The notes below the pieces were generated by a model that ran no database searches, was not told where the DNA came from, and was given only the letters and a program-made list of their open reading frames with translations. From Tetraselmis striata (Eukaryota > Chlorophyta > Chlorodendrophyceae > Chlorodendrales > Chlorodendraceae), in the NCBI GenBank assembly GCA_006384855.1, contig VCJN01001897.1:124001-188000 (forward strand): a DNA stretch of 64,000 nt, read 5' to 3'. The translations under genes were made by a program, and so were the position numbers. Positions 42,829-53,455 of the stretch are shown piece by piece (positions within the stretch are counted from its first letter, which is position 1; every line of letters begins with the position of its first letter).

Positions 42829-45745
42829 GATCACGGCGGAGGTGGATGGCCTAGTCAACCCAGGCTGCTCGCGCAACGCACCCCCCGTGTACCACATTGC
42901 GTCGCGGACATCCACGCGTGCTTGGCTGAAAGACTACTTCGACCCGAAGCACGGCATGACCGAGAGATCCCCAACCCTTCCTCGGACCGGGAGGAGTGGC
43001 ATCTTCCAGCTTGGGCGAACAAAGCCAAGGTCTACGGGACGTACATGGACGACGACACCTACTGGCAGGCCACAATCCCGTTTCGTGTGTACCTTTTTGA
43101 ACCGAGGTGACCTCGAGTCCGACATACTGAGACTCATGCACGGAAACAACAAAACTGGACGATATTACAGTTATTATTTACGGACGATAAACAAAACCGG
43201 GGTCACCTTGATGCACCTTGTGATGATACACCCTTCTCCGAGATAAATAGTATTAGTTTGTCATAACATGTACATGCGATCGAACCGAGGTGACCTCGAG
43301 TCCATTTCGTTGGACATGCTATACCAACGCGACCACGCGTGTTAGCATTCATTCGGAAGGCATTCACTCGGAAGGCTCGTGTCTAGTACTTTGTTTGACA
43401 TACCCTGTCTCGTGCATTTGTATGAAGCAAGGTGACCTCGATTCCGGGGCATGTGGCTCGAGCACCTACCTGAGCGAATCTGTGGTACGGAAAGTACCAA
43501 CGAAACGTTAAAACCTGACACGCCTGATGGTGATTGTCGATGCGCGCAGATGCGAAGCGCGTCTCCCTATCAGTGTTCAAACGCATATGGATCAAGTACT
43601 TTCCCCACATCAAGACACCGGCCTAGGACCGTTTCATTAAATGCGGAATCTGCGTGGCATGCACTGAGCTGATCCGGACTTCCGACTGCCCCGTTATATT
43701 AGTCAGCAACAGCAAGGAAAAACAAGAGAGACAAGCACTAGGAGCGCGTGACTACTGAGCGCCTCCATGTGGAGGCAGCCATCCTGGAGTCCCGCCGGCA
43801 ACCCGATATGCTATTCTGTGAGATCGACGGCATGGACTCCTCGAAGACTCTACTACCCTACTCCGCGACTTGGTCCAAAGACGTCGTCAAAGACAAGCTC
43901 TTGAAAGTTCATCTGACATGCGTAAAGTACAACGGCATGCGTCATGACGACGTGTACACCTTCACTAATATCTTTCCTCATGAGAGCTCAAGCACAATCA
44001 CGGTTATGTGGCTGACGATCTTTAAGGACTAGGAGCGTCGCAGGTTTGGAGCGGGATCGGAGCCGCTCCGCAAGGTGCATTTCCAGGTTGACAACACTTG
44101 CCGAGAGAACAAGAACCGACACGTGATGTGCTTCGCGGAGTGGCTTGTAGCCACAGGCGTGGTCGAGGAAGTCGTGCTATCCTCCCTCCCCGTAGGGTAA
44201 GTGCTCAACCGTGGAATCGAGGTCACCCCCGTTCTTGTGCGCCCCCGGCTGGGCTGACTTGTAGCGCCTCCACTCAATCCATATAGACTGTCCTGCAGGC
44301 ATACCCACGAGCGTGTAGACCAAGTCTTCAGCAAATTCTCGCGGCGGCTCGGGGGGCACTCCGCCAAGACCCTCCCAAAGCTCTTCCGAGAGCTGAGACA
44401 GGCATTCACTCCAGTGTGCAACTTTGAGATTCTCGAAGGTGTCATCGAATGGACGGAGTTTCTCGGCGGCGCTCTCTTGACAAAGGGCATGGTCCTCAGC
44501 ATCTCACAGGCCTACCTGTTCTCAGTGAGGAAGCCAGAGAAGCCCATCGACCATGCCGTCCAGGCGGAAATCTTCCTGTCCCTGTGGTCGGACACGGATG
44601 TCCACGGCCCGGAGCATTCAATGAAGTACATGCACGAAGGTAAGCCGTCCTAGCTGCATGGCCGCCCCATTTTCCACTCGCACAAAGACGGGCGGGGCAA
44701 AACAGTTCCTCTCGGCGAGGTCGAGGCCGAGAAGCGATTTGATGACATGGAGAGCCACATTCTCTTTTTGGCGGCGAAGTTCGACTTATGTGCCGACAAC
44801 ATTGAGGAGTGGGTGCACATACACCGTGGGGGAACTGCGGGAGAAGCAGTGGGAGTAGGAGTCGCGTCCGTTCGACAAGTTTTGGCCTGGACACGCTGAA
44901 GAACTACATTATATTGGCTCCGAAACCGCCCTCCGTGCCCGGCACGAGGAGCTGCGGCCGACACGAGCACTGCCGCGCAACCCGAAGCCGGCCCCTCTGC
45001 CCACAACGCCCGGAACGCGGCGGAGCTGCCCCACAAGTCCACAACGCCGAGGCCGCCGTAGGACGTATGATTGAGGTCATGGTGGGTCTCAAGCGGCTAG
45101 AGTGGAATCCCGTAATTACCATCGGACCTTGGAAAACCAACGAGGACTCCATCAAGCAGTTTTTCGACGCTAGCCAAGGCAACTTGGTGATTATGGACAT
45201 GTCCGAACACCACGAGAACATCACCGAGGCCGAGCGCCTCGACCTTCTCGGCGATTGGGAGGCTACACGATCCGTGGGCAAGATCCAATCGGACCTGGAG
45301 AACCCCGACGAGAGCAAGAGGTAGCTGAAACTGGTGTCGTACGAGCCATGGGTCCCAGACCGTAGCGGCAACCCCGAGATCCCTGTATGGCTTGCGGTGG
45401 ACATCGCGCGCATCGAAGGCCGCCCCGTTCCCGCCCGACACCAGCTGGGAGGTTGCGCAGACGATGTCTTGGCGTCCAGTGGCGGCCTTGCCCATGCGTA
45501 CGTACGATCGATACTACAGACACCTTGGCGGCGTCGCGTCGTCGTCCTTCACGACAAACTTCATGGGCACCAGCGTCCCCGCGGTGTCACTGCTCGGCAA
45601 GACTTTCGGCGGTAGCGAGAAGGTATTAGAACAATGGGAGCCGTGGAACGACCTTTTGATCGTCATGCAGTTCCAGGGCTAGGAGCGAGTCGACGGTGTG
45701 TACTTGCCTCACGACAGCCTCGATCATGTGAGGCTCCACCTATAG
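42829..45745 (+). pseudogene. DUF7869-like protein gene, decayed, right of the transposon insertion
   Basis: Readable blocks in order: AEVDGLVNPGCSRN; then EEWHLPAWANKAKVYGTYMD after a one-base frame break near 42960; IDGMDSSKTLLP (43820); VHFQVDNTCRENKNRHVMCF (44079); and, across a clean GT-AG intron (44197-44298), SLPVGHTHERVDQVFSKFS. The DN...ENKNR and VGHTHxxVD boxes identify the widespread algal/plant/animal family named DUF7869, whose Asp/His pattern resembles an RNase-H-fold transposase; its function is unknown. Later blocks (WNPVITIGPWKTNEDSIKQF, WVPDRSGNPEIPVWLAVDIA) are protein-like but unrecognised. There are five in-frame TAG (44030, 44651, 45322, 45680, 45743) and at least two frame shifts. 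The GAGGTGACCTC motif sits at 43100, 43283 and 43433, and a partial copy lies in the 44197 intron. A degenerate mobile-element gene is likely. Confidence 0.6.
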
Positions 45746-45989
45746 TATATCGAGTTGAAGACTTTCCTTACGGCCTTCCAGAACAACGATGAATCCCATG
45801 AAGATTGAGGCGGGGCGCAAGATGCGCTTGGTGCAAGCGTCTCTCTCCAAGGCCGCAAGCGAGCCAGCGAGCTCGCGGAGATGGATGTCGACCCTAACGC
45901 TCAAGTGGCCCGACTCCATTGCGCGGACCTATTTGATCTCGACTACCACCACCACTAGGTAGCATCTAGCTATTGCAACTGGCAGCTAC

Positions 45990-48600
45990 CCCCCCCCCCC
46001 CCCCCCTTATAGCCCCCTTTAAGTCACATATATTTCGAATAGCACCGGCGGACGCATTCTGCGCTAAGTGTTGTTGCCGACGGCCTTTCTGTGGCCCGAA
46101 ACATATGGTTTAGGTGCATCACAATGTGTTGCATGCCGAGTGCAATCCAATACACGCATATGCGTGTCTTTTGCGAGGGTTTCGCCAACTACCCGCCACC
46201 TCTGATCCGCAATTCCCATATCGTAGGTTGGACCGACCTATAAAGAAAATTGACTTAGTATTGGCGGCGCCAACATGCGCTACCAGGACTACGAGTATTA
46301 GTTTAAAAGCCCCCCGTAGGGCTCCCCGGTCGTCGCAAGATCCAAGGACCCGCCACAACCGGCCACCTCGCTCAGCCCCCTGCCGCACCCAGCCGGGTAC
46401 GGGTCTTAGGGGTTACCAGCGCCCACCACGTGGAGGTAGGGATGGTGCCGCCGGGCCTGCCGCACCCATGATCCTCCGCTCATGGTGGGCCGCTGCCTGG
46501 CGACGGGCGCCGCGGTGGTGGAAGCTGTGTTGCGAGTCGAGAAGGGCGACACTTCGCTTCATTACATATTGCATGCCGGGCGGCGGCTGTGGGCGCGCGC
46601 GCAAAGTGTATGCGGGAAAACATGATTACGCACGCAGCTGCTGCCGGGTTGCATGAGCCCAAGCCCTTCGCCCGTCCTGCCCACGGTGCGAGAGCAGCCC
46701 TGGGGCGGCTCGAACGTGTGTATGAGCCGGAACGAGTGAGCATAGGGACGAGTGTTACAAACGCGCGCGTACGCGTGCTTAAAAAGTACGGGTATTTGCC
46801 GATTACGTACGTTGTGATTGCGATACTTGCGACCAGCGAGGCCAGCCGCAAATTTTCGAGCCGCAAATCCGCCAGTTTACGATTACGGCTCAATACTAAT
46901 ACAACTCTGTGTGAAGCGATTACGACTACTCGCGAGCCGCAACCGTAAATTCGTACCGGGTACCCGTACGATTATTTGCGGTAACGGCCGAAAATGGAAT
47001 GTAGCCTTAGGCATAGAAACGGTGTGCGACATTTATTAATACAACTGAATCAATTTCTGTCTTGACAAGCCGGTCGGCAGCATCAGGGATGACGCATGCC
47101 CCTGACCAAACTGCATAAGGTCCGCTTTGATAAACGCGCGAACGGCGGGGCCTCTATATGCCACGAGGCAGTACTAGTACAATTTTGCATCAATGGTAAG
47201 GTGCACTACACGTGATGAGTCATCCAGGGGTTTACGCTCGGACAAGGGCGCCAACCAGTACTCGCCAGCCCGGTCACAGAAACCCGTGGATGGTCACGTG
47301 GCCGCGCCGTATATGCGCACATCCCGCCCGCCGTTATTCTTACCCGGAAGTCGCAGCTTGCTCTAGCGTTGCGCTCCACCGGCCATAGTCAAGCAGCGAT
47401 GCCGCTCGACCGTCGCGCTGCTGAGATGAGCCCCCGCCTCGAGTTGCTGTCAGCGGTGTCCTCGGAGCTCGGAGGTGAAGACAGGGAAACCACCCCCCGC
47501 GCCGCTGGCCGTATGCTCTCCGATCTTGTGCCCCGCACTAGTCCCGCCGGATCGTCCGACGTGCGGCAACCTCCTGCCCACACTCATGGCCGAGGTCACC
47601 GCCCGCGAGGGCGGCCCCGTGCCCAGTTGGATTTATTACAGTCGCCACTGTGCATGGCTGTGCCGAGTATTGAAACGCCCCCCGTACTGGGCAGGTCGCA
47701 CCGAAGTACGAAACACATGGTTTTTATTTGGAACAGCCTTCGCGAGGAGGCTGCCCCCGACCGAGTCATATAGACTTTCCTCCCCACCCTTACTCCTTTA
47801 TTAGGCGGGTCTCGGAGAGACCGATCCAAGTAAGGCCGCGAGTCGTGCAAGAATTATTTTAGCAGCTTCATGTACAACGTTGCTGCTTGGCAGCGCCAGC
47901 AGGTGCTACCGGGACTACGAGTAATATTTTGAAAAGCCCCATGTAAGGCTCACACGATTTTATTTCGAACAGCCCTCGTTTGTAGGCTGCCCCCGTCCCA
48001 GTCGTACACACCCCCTCCCAACCCGTAGGCGGATCTCGGACAAGCCGATGCAAAGCCATGGTCATACATGAATTGTTTTTGGCAGCCCCCGCCCGTACAT
48101 GGCTGTTGCCCGGCCGCGTGTCACCAAGCGCTACCGGGACTATGGGTACTTGAAATTGAATTGATTACAACGTGCTAGCTTGCTGCTCTCCACCGCTCGT
48201 ACTCGGTTGTTCATAGGGGATGACATCTCTAACCATAGTAGGCAAAACATATAGTGACGGGGCTGACAGCTCATCCTTTCGGCCGCCCCGTATCGTTTCC
48301 AAACCCCGCCTCCTTCCATCACGTGATGAGTAGCCATGTTATTTCCGGATAGCTACGGGAAGTCGCTAGTAGGAGCGACTACCGCTAATTGGCAGTACGG
48401 GGATTACGAATGCAGTTCTTGTACATATGCAATGCACCGGCACGGTGCAATTTTCGGTGGTCGTGCTGCGTCCTGGCTCCACCTGCCGCTATCGCTGAAA
48501 ATATCCCGCAGGTCGCGGGGCTGATCGCCCCACCGAGCCGGCTGTGGCAGTCCGCCGACCTCAACCGCGGTTCGCCGATGCTGCCTCCATCTCACCGGCC
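45990..48600. repeat. Degenerate dispersed and tandem repeats, no supported gene
   Basis: Poly-C at 45990-46006. The block GCTACC(A/G)GGACTA(C/T)G with AAAAGCCCC recurs near 46280, 47907 and 48130. A diverged repeat of about 230 bp, TTTTATTT(G/C)GAACAGCC...GGCTGCCCCCG, occurs at about 47720-47865 and 47950-48090. 46960-47015 is an inverted match to 20307-20365. ORFs are short and unconvincing. Confidence 0.5.
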
Positions 48601-48645
48601 GGAGCTCTTGCGGTAAAATCCCCAAGGGGGATCGGAGGGGGGAAC

Positions 48646-48677
48646 CCCCCCCCCCCCCCCCCCCTACCCCCCCCCCC
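48646..48677. repeat. Interrupted poly-C tract
   Basis: A C run of about 32 bases broken by TA, just ahead of the degenerate Cys-rich ORF region. Confidence 0.85.
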
Positions 48678-48996
48678 CTTTGCCGCCTTATATGGGACTG
48701 CCGGAGGTTGTTATATTCCACCCCCCCGAAGACCTTCCTTATACCACCGCCCACCCGCCAAGGGGCGCCACCGTCCCCTCGTGCTGCCACCATGACGTCG
48801 CCTAGACCACAGGACAACGGCATGTTGCGGAAGGTCACCGCCTCGCGGCCGCCCTCGGGAAAGACTGACGACGGCCCTCTCAGCTCTCATGGCCCCGCCG
48901 AATGTTCTAACGGGGACGACGAAGGCTAAGCGGGGGAGAGGGGGACCATAGGGGTGCATACAAGTGTAGTAGTGGCAGTAACACCGGCACCCGTGG

Positions 48997-49359
48997 GTGC
49001 CGCTACCCCCGTCGAGCAGAGAGCATCTATGTATCCTGGGGACGAAGGGAACGATGCGGCAGCCGGCGGGGAGACATTGGAAGCGTTGGAGGAGGTCCTC
49101 CGGGCTACCTTGTAAACAATGGCCTAGCAGCGGCACTTGCTGTTTGGGGTGCAGGAAGCCCCGTCCATGCGCCAATAGTACTCATATGGATGGCGAGGCA
49201 GTCAGGCACCCGGCGCCGGGATGCATGTACTGCGGGGTCCGGACGACAACCGCTTGCAAATGCCCAGCAAGAGTCCCCCTCAATCTGTGGCATGGATTTC
49301 CATGCATGGATCACCACCAACGAGGGGCACCACTTCCTAAGACAACTGACAGCTGCTAA
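48997..49359 (+). CDS. Fragment with a transposase-like Cys-rich module
   Basis: The C-terminal half reads HPAPGCMYCGVRTTTACKC, then a Cys, His and CMDHHQRGAP, before a stop at 49357. The spacing CxxCGxRT...CxC...C..HHQ is close to the module of the 34.3 kb transposon protein (CVDCGQRTDWECCC...CMATHQ). The upstream part of the ORF is not convincing and the real frame may come from exons to the left (48779 onward). This is probably the 3' remnant of a related mobile-element gene, not a host gene. Confidence 0.35.
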   Translation: MPLPPSSREHLCILGTKGTMRQPAGRHWKRWRRSSGLPCKQWPSSGTCCLGCRKPRPCANSTHMDGEAVRHPAPGCMYCGVRTTTACKCPARVPLNLWHGFPCMDHHQRGAPLPKTTDSC

Positions 49360-49379
49360 AATTTCCGCACGGAGGTAGG

Positions 49380-50844
49380 AGAGACGCGCGGCCGGCGAAC
49401 GAAGCAATAATCGGGGCCGCATTGAGTGCGCACACGGCTTCTATTGCTGCTTCAGAGGTTGGCAAGAAGAGGAAGGGGCATGCACGCGATACGTGTGACA
49501 ACATGGACAGCTACTTGGGCAGGCATGTCAATCTTGGCGTCGAGGAACATGTCGTTGGAGGCGGTCGCAAAGCCGCTGACAACGGCGTCCACGTCCACGT
49601 CCACGCCGAGGTCTCCTCATGCCATGCGGGAGCTGCTCTCCTTGCAGAGGTCGGAGCCGCCGGGCCCTATGCCGGCCATCTGGAGCAACATGTCGGTGTT
49701 GAGGTGAGGAGCGCTCGCGGCGAGCGCCATCGCCTTGGAAGCGCGCCGGCTTGAGGCTTGTTGTCTCCGCCGCGGAAGCCGGCGGCTCGGCGGGGGGCGG
49801 GGGGGGGGGGGGGACGGAAAACGTATGGGTCTTTGAAGCGGTGGATACGCCCCCCAAACAGAAGGTCTCCTCGCTCTGGTAGAGACGGGTGCCGCAGTTG
49901 TCTCCCTCCGCGCAGCTGCCGGTGATACGCATAGGCATGAGTAGGGTGACCATGGCGGCGGCCGAGCTGCTCTTCGGCATATATATTGCACGGCACGCAA
50001 ACCCTGTAAAGGAAGCGACACCATCGCATTTTTTTATCATCGCAAAATTGAATCGTCCACCGCTGCACGGGCTGTCCAATTGCCGTCCCTCAACCAGCCT
50101 CCCGCCAAATTTCGACTCAACCATGGGACCCAAGCAAGCGGAAACCGATATATGCATGTCCATGGTCTGGTTGCTAAGGATGAAAGAGGCTGAGAGAGCG
50201 GTCAAACAGGCTGAGCGTCGACGTTGTCGAAGCCGTTAACGAGGTTGTTGCGCTTGCCGTTGCTGACGAGCTGCTCGCGCAGGATGAAGACGTAGTCGAT
50301 GTTCGCGCGGAGCACCGGGGCACGCCGAGCGGGTACTGCATGGTGAAAGCCCGTTCATTACTTTTGACGCCTGTAGTAGTGGCCATTACTACCCATTATG
50401 CAGTGTCTTTATTGACATCCGCTTGCCGTTCCATAAATTACCGGTAGTAGAATAAAATATTAGATATTCGTATTCCAGGCTGGCGCGGTCGCGCGCGGAC
50501 TCCGATCACTAACGCCCATGTATTCGTAGAGCCATCAACTTGTCAACCCCCATTCACATGCTGACGTTTCATCAGCAGCAGCAGCGTTTATTATCGGATG
50601 ACAGCGCGGATGACAGCTGAGGATGTTGATTTGCTGCGGCTGTGTGGCCGGCAGCCCTCGGCGGGCGGAAGTGTGACCGACGACGACCCGAGGAGGGCGA
50701 CATCTTGCCGAGCGAGCCGCCACAGCGAACCCGTCAGGCATACAGCAAGGACCTCAACGTCCTCGCTTGGGACAAGCATTAACCCCAGCTACGGCTAGAG
50801 TTTCACAGCTTTTGCTGACGGCGTGCATCCCAAGGTCAGGACCA
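49380..50844. other. No supported gene
   Basis: Overlapping ORFs on both strands, a poly-G run at 49798-49813 and AT-rich patches near 50400-50470. The promoter of the plastid E2 gene should lie in the last few hundred bases; nothing specific is recognised. Confidence 0.35.
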
Positions 50845-52011
50845 ATGACCCTCGCCGCTATGACGGCGTCCGCCGCCAACGCCTCGGCTTGCCGTGCGAT
50901 GACCTCCCGCGGCAGCTCGTTCGCCTCTGGCGCCAAGATCGCACCCGTCCGCCGGCATCAGTCTGCGGCACGTGCATCTTTTGCCGCTCAGGCGAAGGTA
51001 TGCCCTCCCGCTCGCCCAGTTCCCTGCAGAAGTGTATTCGCGATGAGGGGGGCTTGGCGCGCAACGCTTCCAGGGGGCCCTCGGAAACGTCTAGCCGGGC
51101 CGAATCGGTGAAATCGTCTCGTCGCCAGTTGGTATATGTACATGTCCCAGCTCTGCGTTGGACCTGCTCTGTGTCCTCATATAGTCACTCGCTTGCAATA
51201 TAGCCCCACGCTGGCCGTGGTAAGGATTGCAATCGGATGAGCACGAGAAGCAACGCTTGCCTTCACGTGCCTTCACGTGCTGCTGATCACACTGTAAAGG
51301 GGCTGTTTTATTGTCGCTTGTGCTAATTATCCTTGTGCCGTGCGGGGCTCTCGCTCGTATGAACATGTGCTTGGAGTCTGTGGTGGTAGTAAGGGCATGG
51401 GTTATCCCCCCTGAGCTCGCTGAGAGAGAGAGCTGACGTAGCATTGATGTCCATGATGCAGATCCGGGAGGTTGTCATGCCCGCGCTGTCATCGACAATG
51501 ACGGAGGGCAAGATTGTGTCCTGGTTAAAGTCAGAGGGCGACACTGTGAAGAAGGGCGAGTCCATTGTGGTGGTTGAGTCTGACAAGGCAGACATGGATG
51601 TTGAGAGCTTTAACAATGGAATCCTAGGCGCCATTGTGATTCCCGAGGGCGAGGTGGCCAACGTGGGGACCCCCATTGGCTTCATTGCTGAGTCCGAGGC
51701 AGAGGTGGCGGAGGCCAAGGCCAAGGCCGCTGCGGCCTCTGGCTCCGCAGCCCCTGCCCCTGCCAAGGAGGAGGCCGCGCCTCCCCCTCCACCCCCGGCT
51801 GCCGAGAAGGCGCCTGCTGCCAAGGCTGCCGCAACCGCGGAGGCCGCTCCTCCTCCTCCCCCTCCACCCCCGCCGTCCGGGCCTGCGCCACGGGCTGATG
51901 GCCGCATCATTGCCACCCCTTATGCGAAAAAACTTGCCAAGGAGCTGAAGGTAGACCTCAGCAAGGTTGGCGGCACCGGCCCCAATGGTGAGCCCAAGAC
52001 CCTTGGCACAA

Positions 52012-52081
<70 letters not shown>

Positions 52082-53366
52082 CCGGGCATGGTGGTGCTTG
52101 CTATGCTGATGTCAATGCTCCACCGTTTCCAGGCCGCATCACTGCCGATGATGTCCAGCGTGTTGCTGTTGGCGGTGCTGCCCCGGCGGCACCCGCCGCA
52201 TCGTCTCCCTCAAGCGCCCCTCCCCCAGCGGCCTCCGCCCCTCCCGCCGCGGCTCCTGTGGCAGACACCAAGGTGGCAGAGCTCAAGGGCCAGACTGTCC
52301 CATTCAATGGAATGCAGGTGGCTGTGGCAAAGAACATGCTGGACAGCCTGGCGGTGCGTATGTACCCCATAGTGACGGCTAGCAATGCAGCGAGCGACAT
52401 GTTGTTAGCACATGTCTTTGACCCTCCCCAGTGTCTTTCCCTAGCAAACGGCGTTTCCTCTGAAATCGCCCTCGCCCCCCTCTTGCCCTCTGTCCGCCTA
52501 CAGGTACCGGAGTTCCGCGTGTCTTACACAATTACGACGGATGCCCTGGATGCGCTGTACAAGAAGCTGAAGCCTAAGGGTGTTACCATGAGCGCACTAC
52601 TGGCCAAGGCCTGCGGCGCGGCTCTTGCCCAGCACCCTATCATCTACGCTGGTACGAAGATAATCCTGTCCTGGGGGGGGGGGGGGGGGGATTTCGATTT
52701 GCTGTTGCACCATCCTGGCTACATGAGCATGCTGGGGCATGTGCGTTACCTTGTTGCTGTCCTTGTTCTGACAAGCCCCTTCCCTTGCTTTGCCATCCAT
52801 CAGCCACCACCCCGGATGGCAAGGGAGTTACATATGGCGAAGCCCCGCACATTGCCATGGCTGTTGCCATGCCCGATGGTGGTCTCATCACCCCTGTCCT
52901 CAAGAACGCCGACACCACTGACATCTACCAGATGTCCCGCGAGTGGGCAGACCTGGTCAAGCGGGCGCGCAGCAAGCAGGTTTGTCTCCGCGATTTCTGC
53001 CTGAGCAGACCACCTCTCTGACAGCGGCTTGGTTCTATGGCATCTGTCTGATGTACCCGCGCTTGGTTCTTTCCCTTGCAGCTTGCGCCGAACGAATATT
53101 CGACCGGAAACTTCACCATTTCAAACCTCGGCATGATGGGCGTGAACTCCTTTGACGCTGTGCTGCCACCCGGAACTGGCGCCATTATTGCCATTGGCGC
53201 CAGCAAGCCCACGGTTGTTGCCAATGCAGATGGTCTAATTGGCGTCAAGAAACAGATGACTGTCAACCTCACGGCTGATCATCGCCACATCTACGGCGCT
53301 GATGCAGCTGGTTTCTTGCAGACTCTGGCAAGTGTCATTGAAAACCCCGAGCAGCTCACCATGTGA
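50845..53366 (+). CDS. DLA2: Plastid dihydrolipoyllysine acetyltransferase (pyruvate dehydrogenase E2), six exons
   Basis: Exons: 50845-50997, 51462-51987, 52133-52353, 52504-52651, 52804-52979 and 53082-53366; total 502 residues with consistent phases. Exon 1 encodes a Ser/Ala/Arg-rich transit peptide ending AQAK, which joins to IREVVMPALSSTMTEGKIV exactly as in plant plastid E2, so import into the chloroplast is likely. The lipoyl domain has Lys93 in ESDKADMD. An Ala/Pro linker leads to the E1/E3-binding domain (ATPYAKKLAKEL ... GTGPNGRITADDV), a second linker, then the acyltransferase domain (TITTDALDALYKKLKPKGVT) with the catalytic motif ADHR, His475. It transfers acetyl from E1 to CoA, supplying acetyl-CoA for fatty-acid synthesis. 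Intron 2 holds a GT microsatellite and intron 4 a poly-G tract. TGTAA at 53437 is the poly(A) signal. A TTG-initiated frame beginning at 51444 is only intron read-through. The gene appears intact. Confidence 0.95.
52012..52080. repeat. GT microsatellite in E2 intron 2
   Basis: About 34 GT units directly after AAGTGAGTGTG in the 145-bp intron 51988-52132. The sense-strand reading frame happens to stay open through it. Confidence 0.95.
52673..52690. repeat. Poly-G tract in E2 intron 4
   Basis: A G run in the 152-bp intron 52652-52803. Confidence 0.9.
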
Positions 53367-53436
53367 GCGGAAATGGCGCAATACATATGAGGGAGTGCCC
53401 TTGCCCTGGTGGAAGTGTTGCCCATTTTCACTGCCC

Positions 53437-53441
53437 TGTAA
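53437..53441 (+). promoter_or_regulatory. TGTAA polyadenylation signal of the E2 gene
   Basis: 71 bases after the TGA stop. TGTAA is the standard poly(A) signal of green algae; it lies 15 bases from the stop codon of the convergent kinase gene. Confidence 0.65.
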
Positions 53442-53455
53442 CCGTCTCATCTACA

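Noticed and set aside
51444..52109. E2 gene starting at 51444 and reading into the GT repeat
   Set aside because: That frame starts with TTG and runs into intron 2; a transit-peptide exon at 50845-50997 and a donor at 51988 give the expected plant-like protein.
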